This document shows positions 11,992-23,300 of a stretch of DNA of 64,000 nucleotides, piece after piece. Below the pieces are notes generated by a model. It was not told the origin of the DNA and made no database searches. It saw only the letters and a program-made list of their open reading frames with translations. A program made the position numbers and the translations under genes. How positions within the stretch are numbered: position 1 is the stretch's first letter; every line of letters starts with the position of its first letter. The stretch is from Tethya wilhelma (taxonomy: Eukaryota > Porifera > Demospongiae > Tethyida > Tethyidae), in the NCBI GenBank assembly GCA_964030475.1, contig CAXIPT010000007.1, positions 2,725,318 through 2,789,317 of the forward strand, in the 5' to 3' direction.

Positions 11992-12169
11992 ATGCAGGTG
12001 GGGAAAATTTTTGTTAATAAATGTTTAATTTCACGTCGTTTAATTTTCGTTATTACGGGTGATTCGGTAAAGATCACCATACAAAATAAATTTTCGGCGA
12101 GTTTAATTTTTATTGGTAATGGTCGTCGACGAAAATTTTTTAGCGAAAAAATTTTTCCAATCTACCATT
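11992..12169. mobile_element. Palindromic AT-rich MITE, AAAATTTT-arm family
   Basis: Diverged terminal inverted repeats (GGTGGGGAAAATTTTTG against GGTAGATTGGAAAAATTTTT) enclose TTTAATTTTCG motifs. The interior TATTGGTAATGGTCGTC also occurs in the element at 30323-30508, which links them as one family. Confidence 0.6.
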
Positions 12170-12271
12170 AAATAAGACTAGCATAATAAGTGTTACCTTA
12201 ATATCTCCTAGTTTTTGCCTTTTACCAACCCAGTTAAATATAGGTTATAGTACAACAACGGGTAGTATGTA

Positions 12272-12390
12272 ATAGTTATAAACTGGTTTCAAGGATTTAT
12301 GGCAGTAAACTGCCTGAGCCTGAGGGCGTAGCCCGAAGGCGAAGGCTGTTTACGTAGCCATAAATCCTTGGAAACCAGTTTATAACTGTT
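12272..12390. repeat. Long inverted repeat (hairpin), probable MITE
   Basis: Arms of about 40 bp (AGTTATAAACTGGTTTC followed by AAGGATTTATGG) face each other around a short GC-rich loop with GGGCGTAGCCCGAAGGCG. A full MITE is likely but its outer limits are unclear. Confidence 0.65.
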
Positions 12391-12745
12391 ATATTTCCGC
12401 ACAAAAGTTGCTTTTCATTGGTTAAATTTTCTGTTGCAATCTGATTGGTCCGCGTTTACTATATTACCTTCGCTTCTCCAGCATAGCAACCAGTTTTTGC
12501 TCAGTCACAAATTCAAAAGAACACTCGAAATAGCTCAGTTTCTACAGTACTATCGCTAGTCTTTACACAGTTTTGCTTCGCTTGCTACATCAAGAAACCG
12601 GTGAACGTTAAATAGAACACTACAACAGTGTAAGCGTCGACCTTTACCAGGCAATAAGTGTTTCTGGCAGAATTTCAGCGAATGTGGCTGCTACCAGTGC
12701 CTCTGTACCAGTCTGTGGACGATTTTATCTTTCATGCTGGCAGTT

Positions 12746-13123
12746 TAAAATAGGCTGAATGTGTAAGTGTTAGGCAAGAGCGTTGACCTATTGAAATTTT
12801 CAGTGTGTGCATGATTCTGCCAGAATTTAGTGAACTCAGACTGTTGTGGCTCCTTCCTATATATCCTGTTGGACTATTTCCGAGGCTCTCTCTTGCTGAT
12901 AGTTTAAAAAGCTTGATAAACAACCCTACATCTTTATACACTAAAATAACAATAATATTATTCATAACAAAAGTTATAATGAAGGAACAATATTCAGCTA
13001 AAATTGACATTCCTGTATTCTCATTGGTTGAAACCATTGCCTGGGGGAAGTATATTATTGCAATAAAATCCTTTTGCCCTCTGGGACGTAATTATGGCTC
13101 ATAAATACTGGCTGTAGACTAGG
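12746..13123. repeat. Dispersed repeat, copy 1 of 2
   Basis: It aligns over its whole length with the reverse complement of 18440-18823. One end is AGTCTACAGCCAGTATTTATG and the other ends in GTTAGGCAAGAGCG sequence. It stops at the N at 13124. The second copy sits inside the ZMYND12 intron duplication and is missing from the sister copy, so it behaves like a mobile insertion. Confidence 0.8.
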
Positions 13124-13124
13124 N

Positions 13125-13162
<38 letters not shown>

Positions 13163-13164
13163 AG

Positions 13165-13266
13165 AGTGAGTCTTATGGTGCTAGAGCTGTAGAGATAGCA
13201 AAACACTCTACCCACAAATCACACCCACTAACAATGACATCATCACAGCTAGGAATGACATCATAA
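13165..13266 (+). pseudogene. ZMYND12: ZMYND12 last-exon copy, truncated
   Basis: After a (TC)n tract ending in CAG, this exon matches the last exon of ZMYND12 at 41065-41229. It reads SESYGARAVEIAKHSTHKSH and onward but stops after 33 residues: one base is lost relative to the intact copy (ACATCATAACA against ACATCCTCAACA), creating a TAA at 13264-13266. Similarity continues through the 3' flank to about 13470. The other seven exons are absent upstream, so this is the remnant of a tandem ZMYND12 copy or a dispersed segment. The N at 13124 leaves an assembly join possible. Confidence 0.8.
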
Positions 13267-13445
13267 CATTGGATAGGATTGAACAACTCTTGGAATTAGT
13301 AAAAACACTGAAAAATACAAGTTCTTAAAAGCACACAAACACATTACTACATATTAAACTGAAAAATTTGATGCTATGTTTACAACACATTGTAATAATA
13401 GCCTCGTACCTAGGCTCTAATTCAAGTCTAGTGTTAACTATTATT

Positions 13446-13690
13446 ATGAATGAAAGAAATTTACTGGATGTTTGCCTCTCATCCTTGCTGGGTGAACTGC
13501 CATACTGTCTCCTGGCTTGAACAGTACTACTTTGGTGTTGTCATTGGAAGACCTGTGCTCGTCTGTTGACTGCGAAGGTTTGGTAGGTGATTTGGTTGGC
13601 TCCTCTCCCGACAGCAAATGCATGTTTGGGCTCATCTATTGACTGTGAGGGTTTTGGCTTCTGTTTCGACTGGGAAGGTGTAGGGTCTGT
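13446..13690 (-). pseudogene. Terminal exon of an unidentified basic, Ser/Pro/Lys-rich protein, frameshifted
   Basis: On the minus strand an acceptor (GTGATTTACAG) leads into SQSKQKPKPSQSIDEPKHAF, then the frame shifts and continues in another frame with TKSPTKPSQSTDEHRSSN to a stop after HPVNFFHS. It converges on the ZMYND12 last-exon copy. The shared flank at 41513-41550 keeps only the extreme 3' part. No family is recognised. Confidence 0.35.
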
Positions 13691-14419
13691 AAATCACTAC
13701 TGAAAGAACAGGCCCGCATTTGAATTTAATTGTCGGAACTATCTCAATTAACATGTTGAATTACATGCAAAATCATGCAATCTAATAAGAAATCCATTGA
13801 AATTATCTTAATGATATCAACCGTAAGATCTTAAATGAATTGTAAACATTTCAACACTATCTGAATGTTTTGTACAGCTTCAGAATCAGATACATGCATA
13901 ATTATGCACATTTAAATCACTAGCCCATACAATATTTGGTCAAAAACAAGGGTTCTCGGGAGAAATAATTCACATTGATTTACATGATGTATAGAAAAAT
14001 GATAAGAAATTAGTGATGAAATTCGTTATTAATGTAATATTAAGAAGAATTAGGTTAGAATCAACATCATAATACAGTTATGTGTACACATGCAGCAAAC
14101 AAAAACAGGAATAGGAGCTAGGGAAATACATAACAACACAACCAGACATCATAAAGACAAAACCTTACAATTGTCATGTAGTTACACTCTCTGCTGACAG
14201 CTATATAGTGCTATAACAGTTTGTATTCCACAAGACAATAGTATTGGTCTAAAAAAGAAATGTAAAGAAGTGTCATAATTATAAGATGTATATGAAACAT
14301 ACACACTTTCAAATCCTTGAGGTTACATTCTCCATGCATTTACACTAAACACATTATAAGCTAGAACTCATCAGGTATACTTCACTCGACATTTAACACT
14401 CTGAAACAAAGGAGGGATA
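13691..14419. other. No recognisable gene
   Basis: AT-rich sequence with short frames only and no splice structure or repeat pattern that I can support. Confidence 0.45.
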
Positions 14420-14626
14420 CCGTATAGCGGGAAATTTTCGTTGGTGCAAAATTTCGTATAAGCGCGCCAGAAGAAATTTTCGTAGTTTTAAATTTCGTAT
14501 ATGCGGCACACACTTGTATAAAGTAAATGCAGAAATTAAATTTTTGCAGTTTTAATTTTTGTATATTAGAACCACATACGAAATTATACGAAAATTTCCA
14601 CCATACGAAAATTTCCCGCTATACGG
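14420..14626. mobile_element. Palindromic MITE, CCGTATAGCGGGAAATTTTCG family
   Basis: Both ends are CCGTATAGCGGGAAATTTTC in inverted orientation, flanked by TA (14418-14419, 14627-14628). The interior repeats AAATTTCGTATA motifs. It is nearly the same as the element at 25769-25989. Confidence 0.85.
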
Positions 14627-14721
14627 TATAACAATTTTTTCAAAACCATACCATACATAACACTTGGTGACATCAAAAACAACATTGGAAATGTAATAAG
14701 ACACCTTGCCGTTTCTGTGTA

Positions 14722-15003
14722 CCCAGTATTACGTAATTACCATACTGGGAATAATATGTATGGACATCAAAATACAAAAGATGGAGAAAATTGGAGGTTT
14801 GGCATATTTTAGTTAGTTACTTTTAGCGACGTTTTTAAGCTATGTTTTTGGGCTTATTAGAAAGAGAATGAGCTAAACAGTAGCTTAAGAAGCCGTTTAG
14901 TGTCAAGCGCTCAGTTTTTGCAGAGTTATTTGCGTGAATACTTGTATTGTGCTAATGGGCCATCCATGCCATTCCTGTGTACCCAGTACTATACCGTACT
15001 GGG
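14722..15003. repeat. Dispersed repeat bounded by CCCAGTA/TACTGGG palindromes, copy 1
   Basis: The core from GATGGAGAAAATTGGAGG to a terminal palindrome (CCCAGTACTATACCGTACTGGG) recurs at 25494-25720 and 26298-26518. This copy also has a similar palindrome at its left end (14722-14750). Stops interrupt the frame in this copy, so it is not coding. Confidence 0.75.
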
Positions 15004-15213
15004 AATAGGACTTGAACTCTTTGCAGATCAAGGATATAACAGTCATATGACAGTCACATGATACCAAAGCAAGTCATATGACAGCTACAAGCATTGAAAT
15101 TGAAACCATGGTTTAATTATAGTTTAATAAAAGTTTAATAAAACGAATTTGGAATTTTCCACCATTGGTACATTAAAACAGGTCATGTGACTTCAATCAC
15201 TAGGTCACCTGAC

Positions 15214-15414
15214 TCACATCCCAGTGTGACGGTATGTGACGGTAACCAGTGGTGTATTGATGGAGCCCCACCCCCTCTCTTCCTTAGAGGAGGACCCCTG
15301 TGCCACCAGGAGGTCCAACCTACCCTGGAGATGACACAACTTGGAGAAGGTCGTGACCCTGGAGTCGAGCACCTGATACAGACCACTGAAGGTCTCCGGC
15401 ACATGTGGGATCTA
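15214..15414 (-). CDS. Terminal exon, UTP12-domain (WDR43/UTP5-like) C-terminus
   Basis: A strong acceptor (polypyrimidine tract then CCCCTCATAG) opens a 66-residue minus-strand frame ending in TGA. It contains LYQVLDSRVTTFSKLCHLQG followed by RLDLLVAQ. This resembles the end of the Dip2/UTP12 domain of small-subunit processome WD proteins, WDR43/UTP5 in particular; that is recognition from memory without alignment. There is under 1 kb between this exon and the ZMYND12 promoter, and no upstream WD40 exons were seen. It is probably an orphaned exon of a broken or displaced gene. Confidence 0.4.
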
Positions 15415-15833
15415 TGAGGGGAAGAGGATAGGTAGAGAACTGTAAAAGTTTGAGAGGAATATGTACATAGACGAATGGGAGAATCAATGGATAGAGAATT
15501 GCAAAGAGTTTTACTTTGAAATAGTCTCTCAAGCTAGCTATAATAGTCCCTTTTCCTAAAGTAGTAAAAAAAAGTAGTCTAGGAATGGGCAGCACGGTAA
15601 ATAGTATTGGAACAAGCCATGTCTCTTAATTTGGCTTCATTTTTATTCTTGATCTCTAATATGGATCCTCAGTGTCGTAAATACAATGATTTGTACAATA
15701 GTACCATAGCTTATTATTGCATTGGTTCAAATTCCTACTAATCAGTTGGCCAAGCAGTGGAGTAAACTATAACAGACAGGCAACTTAAACTGGATGGCTG
15801 TCCAAGAGTTAGGTATAAAAAATAAAGCAGTCA

Positions 15834-16232
15834 TGTGCCGAAATTGAGACATGCCTTGTTCCAATACAAGTTAATGTCGACAAATCAATCGACTGGCAAA
15901 ATCTTTACATGAGAGCTTACTAGTGTCCAAGGCTTTTCTTTCTCTCCTTTAGTGACATTACATATATGGATACTGATGCCCGTGGCAACGGCTATAGTAG
16001 TGTGAAGACTGTGCCTATTTGGAGCAAATAATAATACTGTAATCCTTGTCATGTATGTTTTATTTGCTCAAACTTACCAATTCCGATGTTTGCTCCAGGC
16101 AATGCACGTGATTTGAACATCTCCAGGTCTAAAAGGCTGAGTAAGCAACTTTGAGGAGGTGTCCTATATCTTTAACTCTCCATTGCCACCATATACCAGG
16201 GCTGATTATAGGCTGGCGCGCCAGACTAGGCT
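15834..16232. repeat. ZMYND12 5' flanking block, second copy
   Basis: 15915-16232 aligns with 1541-1860. A short shared tag (GTGCCGAAATTGAGACAT) lies left of the block here (15836) but right of it in the other copy (1971), so the two copies are permuted relative to each other. Confidence 0.65.
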
Positions 16233-16288
16233 GAATAAAGAACCTTCAATGACTCTCCCCATTGGCACTCCACGTGGGCATAATTGAC

Positions 16289-16299
16289 GCATGCGCAGT
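16289..16299 (+). promoter_or_regulatory. NRF1-type site in the ZMYND12 promoter
   Basis: GCATGCGCAGT lies 64 bp before the start codon. The same 11-mer occurs at 42073-42083 and at 59866-59876 (ankyrin gene promoter). It matches the known NRF1 core (GCGCATGCGC-like). Function is inferred. Confidence 0.5.
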
Positions 16300-16337
16300 A
16301 AAATTGCATACTCAAGCGCAATGTGGGTTCAAAGTTC

Positions 16338-16351
16338 ATTTCCATAGTAAC
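16338..16351 (+). promoter_or_regulatory. RFX X-box just upstream of ZMYND12
   Basis: ATTTCCATAGTAAC fits the X-box consensus RYYNYYN(1-3)RRNRAC at every position and ends 11 bp before the ATG. RFX factors drive ciliary genes in animals and ZMYND12 is axonemal, so site and gene agree. Confidence 0.65.
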
Positions 16352-16362
16352 GACGGCTCACA

Positions 16363-16930
16363 ATGGCTCTGAATCCACTGGCTAATCCAAAAGGAGTGAA
16401 GCTACTCTGTGAGCTGTGTCAGAAGCCGGCTCACGTCCAGTGCACTAACTGTAGAGTCACTTATTACTGGTAAGATAGAAATAGTCAATGAACCGCTGGT
16501 TCACAGAACACTATGTATAGATTTGGTTCAAAGGATGTTCATAGCGCACATATTATGTAGCTACATAAGCTGCTCTCAATAAATGACAGTATGAATTATC
16601 TTTTATAAGAAGGAAAATTGTGTGAACTTATTACACCCACCCTCTCCAGTGGTGAGGAACATCAACGTGATGACTGGTTGTCCATTCATGAGAAGATCTG
16701 TCCCATTGTGACTGTCCTGAGAGCTCCCCATCGCCATGGCAACTCAGAGGAAGAGAGAGAACACTGGAAACACCAACAGATTCTAAGAAAGGTTTGGAAA
16801 CTTAGTACAAGTTAGTTTAAGTTTTTAAACTTCACTTTAGGATCAATAGCGTTTGTTATAATTTAGTATTATAATATTGTAGTTGTGAATATGGTACAAT
16901 GTGTTGCTGTAGTTTAGATCTATAATCTTT

Positions 16931-16992
<62 letters not shown>

Positions 16993-17260
16993 AAACATAT
17001 CATTGACGTAGCTCTTCAAGAAGGGAAGCGCTATCTCTATGAAGGACACTATGTGTTGGCCATTCCTGCAGCTCTGGAGGCCCTCAAGTTCCTCACTGAG
17101 GTCTATGGAGAGACCTCCATCCACCTCACACCAGCCTACCTCATCCTGGCTGAGACTGCTATTTGTGAGCAACAAATAATAATGTTCTCTCTATGTACAG
17201 ATACTTTTTATACCCACACCCACCCACATCCACACACTTTCTGTAAGCAACAACACTTAC

Positions 17261-17316
<56 letters not shown>

Positions 17317-20300
17317 GTCAACACCAATTCTCTGATGCTGACCAATATCTCTCTCAGGCTCAGTGGTCAGTGTTAAAGACTCCAGACTGTGAGGCCTGGC
17401 TAAAGTCACGTCTTCAAAGAAACCTTGGTCAACTAGCAGCCGCTAAGAGCAGATTCTCTGAAGCAAGGAGACACTTTGCTGAAGATGTGAGTTACAGTTT
17501 TATATTCTTAGCAATCCAATTAGAGTGAAATTTCAAACGTACCTAATGGTACAAGTCTTAGTACTAAGAGTTCAAAACATTGTTTAGCTGCTCTAAAACA
17601 GCAATGGTTGGTTGCTAGAAGTTGGGACTAGCACCATTGTGATGAGCATGATGAGATCTTTCAAATGATATGGTTTATTTTGAAAATTGAAAAATGGCCA
17701 TATATTTGTTGAAAAATCACACTAGACCGAAGGCTATAATCCATGGTTTGGTGGTTTGGGTTCAAATTTAAATCTGAAATAAATTAGCTACCCTATTTCA
17801 GTCTAGGAAGGTCATATTGAGCTGGGATTGGTATCATTGCATGGGATCAGTGGAGATATATAGTGTAGTCAATTATGTAGTCAATGCAGCAGCTGATGGA
17901 TTGTTAGCCCATGCCATGGGCATGAAACTGGTATAATGGCCCTTATCATTGTCCTTGCCATGCGTATGACTATACTATTTCTTGTGGGATAATAATTGAA
18001 ATCATTGTTTTGGAGTGAAAAAAATTTTTTTGGGAATAATTCAGCAGCAAATTATGTTACAAAACTAAAACATTGTATTACTATCTACTTACAAACAACA
18101 TAAGGTTTGTATGTGTTCAATAACTGAGAATTATAAAAGTAGCGAAACAAAACACTTGAGTATAAAATAAGCATATTGTAATAATGTTTGTAACATTACA
18201 AAAGCTCTATCTTATTTACATAGCATTTAATAACAAGATTAACTAACTAATGAACATTTTAATAGTAGCACAAAGTATAATAAGTGTCTGGTTGTGTTTG
18301 AAGACCCATGGTCTTTTGTTTGTACATAGCTTTGAACAATAACATGTAAACTAACTAATGAGCATAAAACAACAACAGCTACTATAATAATTATTACATG
18401 TTTGCATTTAGTACAAATATTTCCTGATTAGCCTTGTTTCCTAGTCTACAGCCAGTATTTATGAGCCATAATTACGTCCCAAAGGGCAAAAGGATTTTAT
18501 TGCAATAATATACTTCCCCCAGGCAATTGTTTCAACCAATGAGAATACAGGAATGTCAATTTTAGCTGAATATTGTTCCTTCATTATAACTTTTGTTATG
18601 AATATTGTTCCTTCATTAATTTTAGTGTATGAAGATGTAGGGTTGTTTATCAAACCTTTTAAACTATCAGCAAGAGAGAGAAATAGTCCAACGGGATATA
18701 TAGGAAGGAGCCACAACAGACTGAGTTCACTAAATTCTGGCAGCCTCATGCATGCACTGAAAATTTCAATAGCTAGGTCAACGCTCTTGCCTAACACTTA
18801 CACATTCAAGCTGTTTTAAACTTATTATGCTACTGGAACTAGCTGCTTCTCCACTTTAGTCCTTGGAGGCATATGTAGAAAAGTAGGACAAACCATTTCA
18901 ATGATGAGAGTTTATACAAGTTCTGTGAGACTGATGTTGATTAGTGGAGACTGGTGTTCACTTTCAATTTCAAAGTCTCTCTTTGAATAGCTTAATAAGA
19001 TGTGATATTCTTTTCTTCTTAGTATCATTTTCTTCTGGGTATCATTATAGCTTCAATGTTTGAATTATTAATTTTGTGAAGAGATGTTTTGTTGTTGTTG
19101 TTGATCCTCTGTGTTCCATGTAGGAATGAAAAGACAAACCATTAAATGATAAGAGTTTATGCAAGTTATACCGTATAGCCGGATATATTGACGGTTTGCT
19201 CCGCAGAACGTAAAATAAAAATATTGACGAATTTAAATTTGACGATTTGTACGTGCGCACAACACATTCATTTACGGCGCCCAAAATATTGGCAGATTTA
19301 ATTTGACGATTTAGACTTTGACCGTCAAACCGTCAAATTAAAATCCCGTCAATATTTCCGGCTATACGGTAATTCAAAGTCTTACTTTCCAACAGATATG
19401 ATGTTCTTTTCTTCTCAGTACCATTATAGCTTGAATTGAATGGTTGAATTTTTAGTGAAGAGATGTTTCTTTGACTCCCTGTCAGTCTGTGTCTTGACCT
19501 ACTGTGGTACTGAATCCACGACCCATAATGGCAAATGTACTTTGAAACTTCTAACTTGTAAAGGCTTGTATTGAATGGTCGATAGTGTTCCTCCAAAAAG
19601 ATTAGGGATACATTAACAATTAATAACTATTTTGAAAGCAAAAATGGACATTACTGAACAGGTATATGTGACATAACAGTATTGGGTGTGTGTGTGCGTA
19701 AATTGGTCAGAAAAAGTTAGGAAAAATTGAGCAATAGCAGAGCCAAAGTTATTATTCATTGTTATGTGTACATGTGTGTGTTTGATGAGAAACTGATATG
19801 GACTAATGACATGGAAACTCAAATAAAAACTGGAGCATTTACATAAGATAGATGAAACTGAATGAATTTTGAAGTTGAAGTTTTAGAAAAAAACAAGTGT
19901 TATAGGGAGGGGTGTGCGTATGGCCTTTGTATTTCTTCTTTTTTCTCTCTTTTCCTTTTCTTTTTTCTTTTCTTCTTTGTTTTGTGTTTTTTCATTTTTT
20001 TTTCTAATTTTTCTTTTTTCTTTTTTTTTTTTTTNTACCAGATGTGTAGATGGTTAACCTCAGTACCCACCTATAGACCGAACCTTTATTACTTACATAC
20101 TGGATGTTTTACAAATTGGCTTTCAACTTTGTTTTTCCCATAGCTGCACACCAGCCAAATCTAATCACTTAATCATCAATATATCAAAATAGATTTTAAG
20201 CAAAACCTCTTGATAGCTTTTATTTAGAAATTACTACAGCCATCAATTGGAGGTCACTGCTCTACTCATTAATTGGTGATGATAATATGTATCTTGGTCT

Positions 20301-23300
20301 CTTTCCAGTAGTAACCATTTCTTCACTTTTGTCTCAATGAACTTCTTATATGCAACACTATTTACATTCAATCCAGTCTCTTTGTTGTTGTATTTCTCAT
20401 CTATAACTCTGTCCATTGGAAGCTGCAGCTATTCATCGCAAAATAAATAAAGCACTTAATTCGTCTGTTGCTGTCTCTTCATCAATTGTGCATTGAAAGT
20501 CAGCAATTGTTTGGGTATTGGGTGGTGGGCTGTTAGTGAAATACACGTTCAGATATTTCTTCTGATGCAGTTACTGCCCTATTCATTCCAGGTCTCATTC
20601 TAATTTTTTGCTTCTTTGAAAGTTGAATAGGCACAATGGGTGTTTTGAGAGAATACGTTGCAAGTATTACTAGATGCTGGAGCAGGGCAGTTGGATGTGG
20701 GTCTCTCAATCAAATACCTAGTTATCACAGCAGCTCTGAGTAGTTTTGTCCATGTATTGTTTTAGACCTATTTACTAGCAATTTTGGACAAATTGTACTG
20801 TGCTACCATGCGATGTTGTTTTCCAGAAAACACCCAGGCATAGCTATGGACATAACCTAAGTTGTCAATTGATACAATTGTTAGGGTGTTTTGTGGGTAG
20901 CCACTCATCACTCCATCATCCAGCCTCGTTTGGGTTCAGTTTTGCACGTATACAGCATGCTTGTCTGAGTACCTTGACAATTTAATAGTTTGATTAGTCG
21001 TCTTTTTCTTTCAACTAGATCTGTCAGCTAGGTATGGATTGGGAGTGTGCTTGAACCACAACTTGTTGTAAACAACAACTGGCATAGACAATAGAATTGT
21101 CTAACTCTAGATGTAGGAAATGTCTGTCTAGGCTTGGCATTGAAGAGGTTGAGTTAGCAAACATGGTTTACGAGAGATGTGGATTTAAAGCTGATATATA
21201 TATATATATATTTAATATTAATTTCTTGTATCTCTGTGCTTTTGTCTTGTATACAGCTGTGTAATTTGAGTAAACAAGCATTCAATCGTAAGAAAATCAT
21301 TCTCTTGAAAGCATACTCCCCATCAGTGCTCTAAATCCTTTCACTTCTAAATACCACATTGGGTGCATGAACTAAGTCTATAATAGTGTGCCATATTTCT
21401 TTGTACAACATTAGTAATCCATGTAATGATCTTACAATCTTCACACAGCCACCTTTGTGCATTTTTGTGATGTATACAAAAGTGTCGGCCAGCTGCTCTC
21501 ACTCCATGAAAACGAGCATACTTGGCCACTTGCTTTCTGTGTACGTTAGTAAATCATTCTCATCCGACTCTTCTTCCCTGTTGGCTCTGATGACTGTATT
21601 GTAAATAAAGTATACAACTTGCTGTCCATCATGTGTATGCTTTTTATACTGAAAAATAAACTAGTAAACTTTCAAACTGTTTTATAATTTACCAGTATCT
21701 CCTCGACTGCAGCTGGTCACAGTTGTGAGTCCTGAGGGGCCTGGGCCTTTGTCAGCTGCATGTTTCTCTGCAGATTCAGCTTCTGGACCCCGCTTCCTCT
21801 TCACTGGTGGCCCACTGCTAGCAGAGAAATACTTGTATAGCGACATCATTTGGCAAGTCTCTCTAATTAGTAGGCACCACTTTAGAACTCTTACAGTGTC
21901 ATGTGGTGCTCGTTGCATCACAGACAATAGGCGCTTAAATTAGAGTAGCACTTTAAATACAATTGATATGATCGAGGAGTGCTGCTGTTTTGGTTGTGAT
22001 GAGCCAGGTCATCTACCTGTATTCATAAGGACAAAGAAGTGCAAGAAGGGCACTTGGCAAGTGTGTGTTGCAGTTCATCGCAAAGAAAGTAAGACAAGTG
22101 AAGGTAGGTTTTGCAGCTTGGTAGTAGATCCCTCCCAGGCGACAACTTGTGGCAAGTGTTCTCTCCCATCACAGAATGAGCAGTACCTGTGTCAACCTCC
22201 ATAAGCAAAATAGTGATAACGGGTGAGTACTAGTGCTTGCTCCTCACGGCTCCTATGGAGGAAGACTCTGCTTCCCCATACCAGTGCTAGGAGTATCAAT
22301 TTAAACTGTGAGTACCAAGGGCAGACAACTGAACTATCATTGTTAAAGTGAAAGGTTATGGTCCCACACACTTCAGGAGAAACTAGTTGAGTGATAAGAT
22401 TGGATTGGGGCAGTATTTACTACACCCAAAACCTTGGATTGCAATATCTACTACAGGAAGTGTTCTTCTTGATTGATATACATGCAGGGAACAATGAAAC
22501 TTCTGAATTGCAAAAAATTCTTCTATAATTAATGTACAAACTGATTTTCCTATTTACATAGTTACTTTGAACCACTCTTCAGCAGAATTATCCTCTATTA
22601 TGTAACAAGTGAAAAAAACATTGGAAATGTAATGAGACATAGGAATGGCCAAATCGTAAAAAAGTAAGCAAACAAGATGGAATGGCTGTGCAGAATCATT
22701 CCTGTGTGGGCTGCATGTAGTACTCTCCTCCCTGTCCCTCATGTTGCCCATAGGAATAATTCTTTACACACTCAAACAGCCATTCCATCTTGTTTGCTTT
22801 CTTTTTTATGATTTGGCCATTCCTACATTTCCAATGTTTTTTTTCAATTTTTTTTTCTTATTTTTTCATTATTCTATAAATTACATTTGAGTTTGTGTGG
22901 ATATTCTAGTTACTTGTACACTATCAGCATGGATCCTATAATAGTTTAACGCAGTGAGGAATGCAATTATTGCGAAATGAATTGCTGGCTACATCCGTAG
23001 TAGTTTAAGCCCCACCCACCAACGTTTTTCCTATTGCTCCAATACAAATTTTGCAATAATCACGCGTGCATATACCAGTGTATATACCGAATATTCTAGA
23101 ACAACGAATGTCACGTGAAACTGCAGTCTTTTGGCTACCTCTTGGAAGTTGTTCCATACAATTTGAGTTATTTACCACAGAGCTATAAGCGCATTAAGTT
23201 ACCTTAGTAAGGAGTAGTTCAAAACAGGCTTCAAGAATTTACTGTACTAGCTCATCAAACGATTATTAAAGCCATCCATACTGCATCCTTTTTGATTGGT

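Larger units (their letters stand above)
17315..20034. repeat. Segmental duplication, copy A (exon 4 plus intron)
   Basis: Similarity with 29604-31865 begins exactly at the AG acceptor of exon 4 and runs through the intron to a pyrimidine-rich stretch ending at the N (20035). Copy A uniquely holds the repeat at 18440-18823 and the MITE at 19171-19369; copy B uniquely holds the MITE at 30323-30508. Confidence 0.9.

Noticed and set aside
17755..17790. tRNA-like B box (GGTTCAAATTTAAATC)
   Set aside because: No A box at the right distance and no cloverleaf; the same sequence in the duplicate has no fold either.
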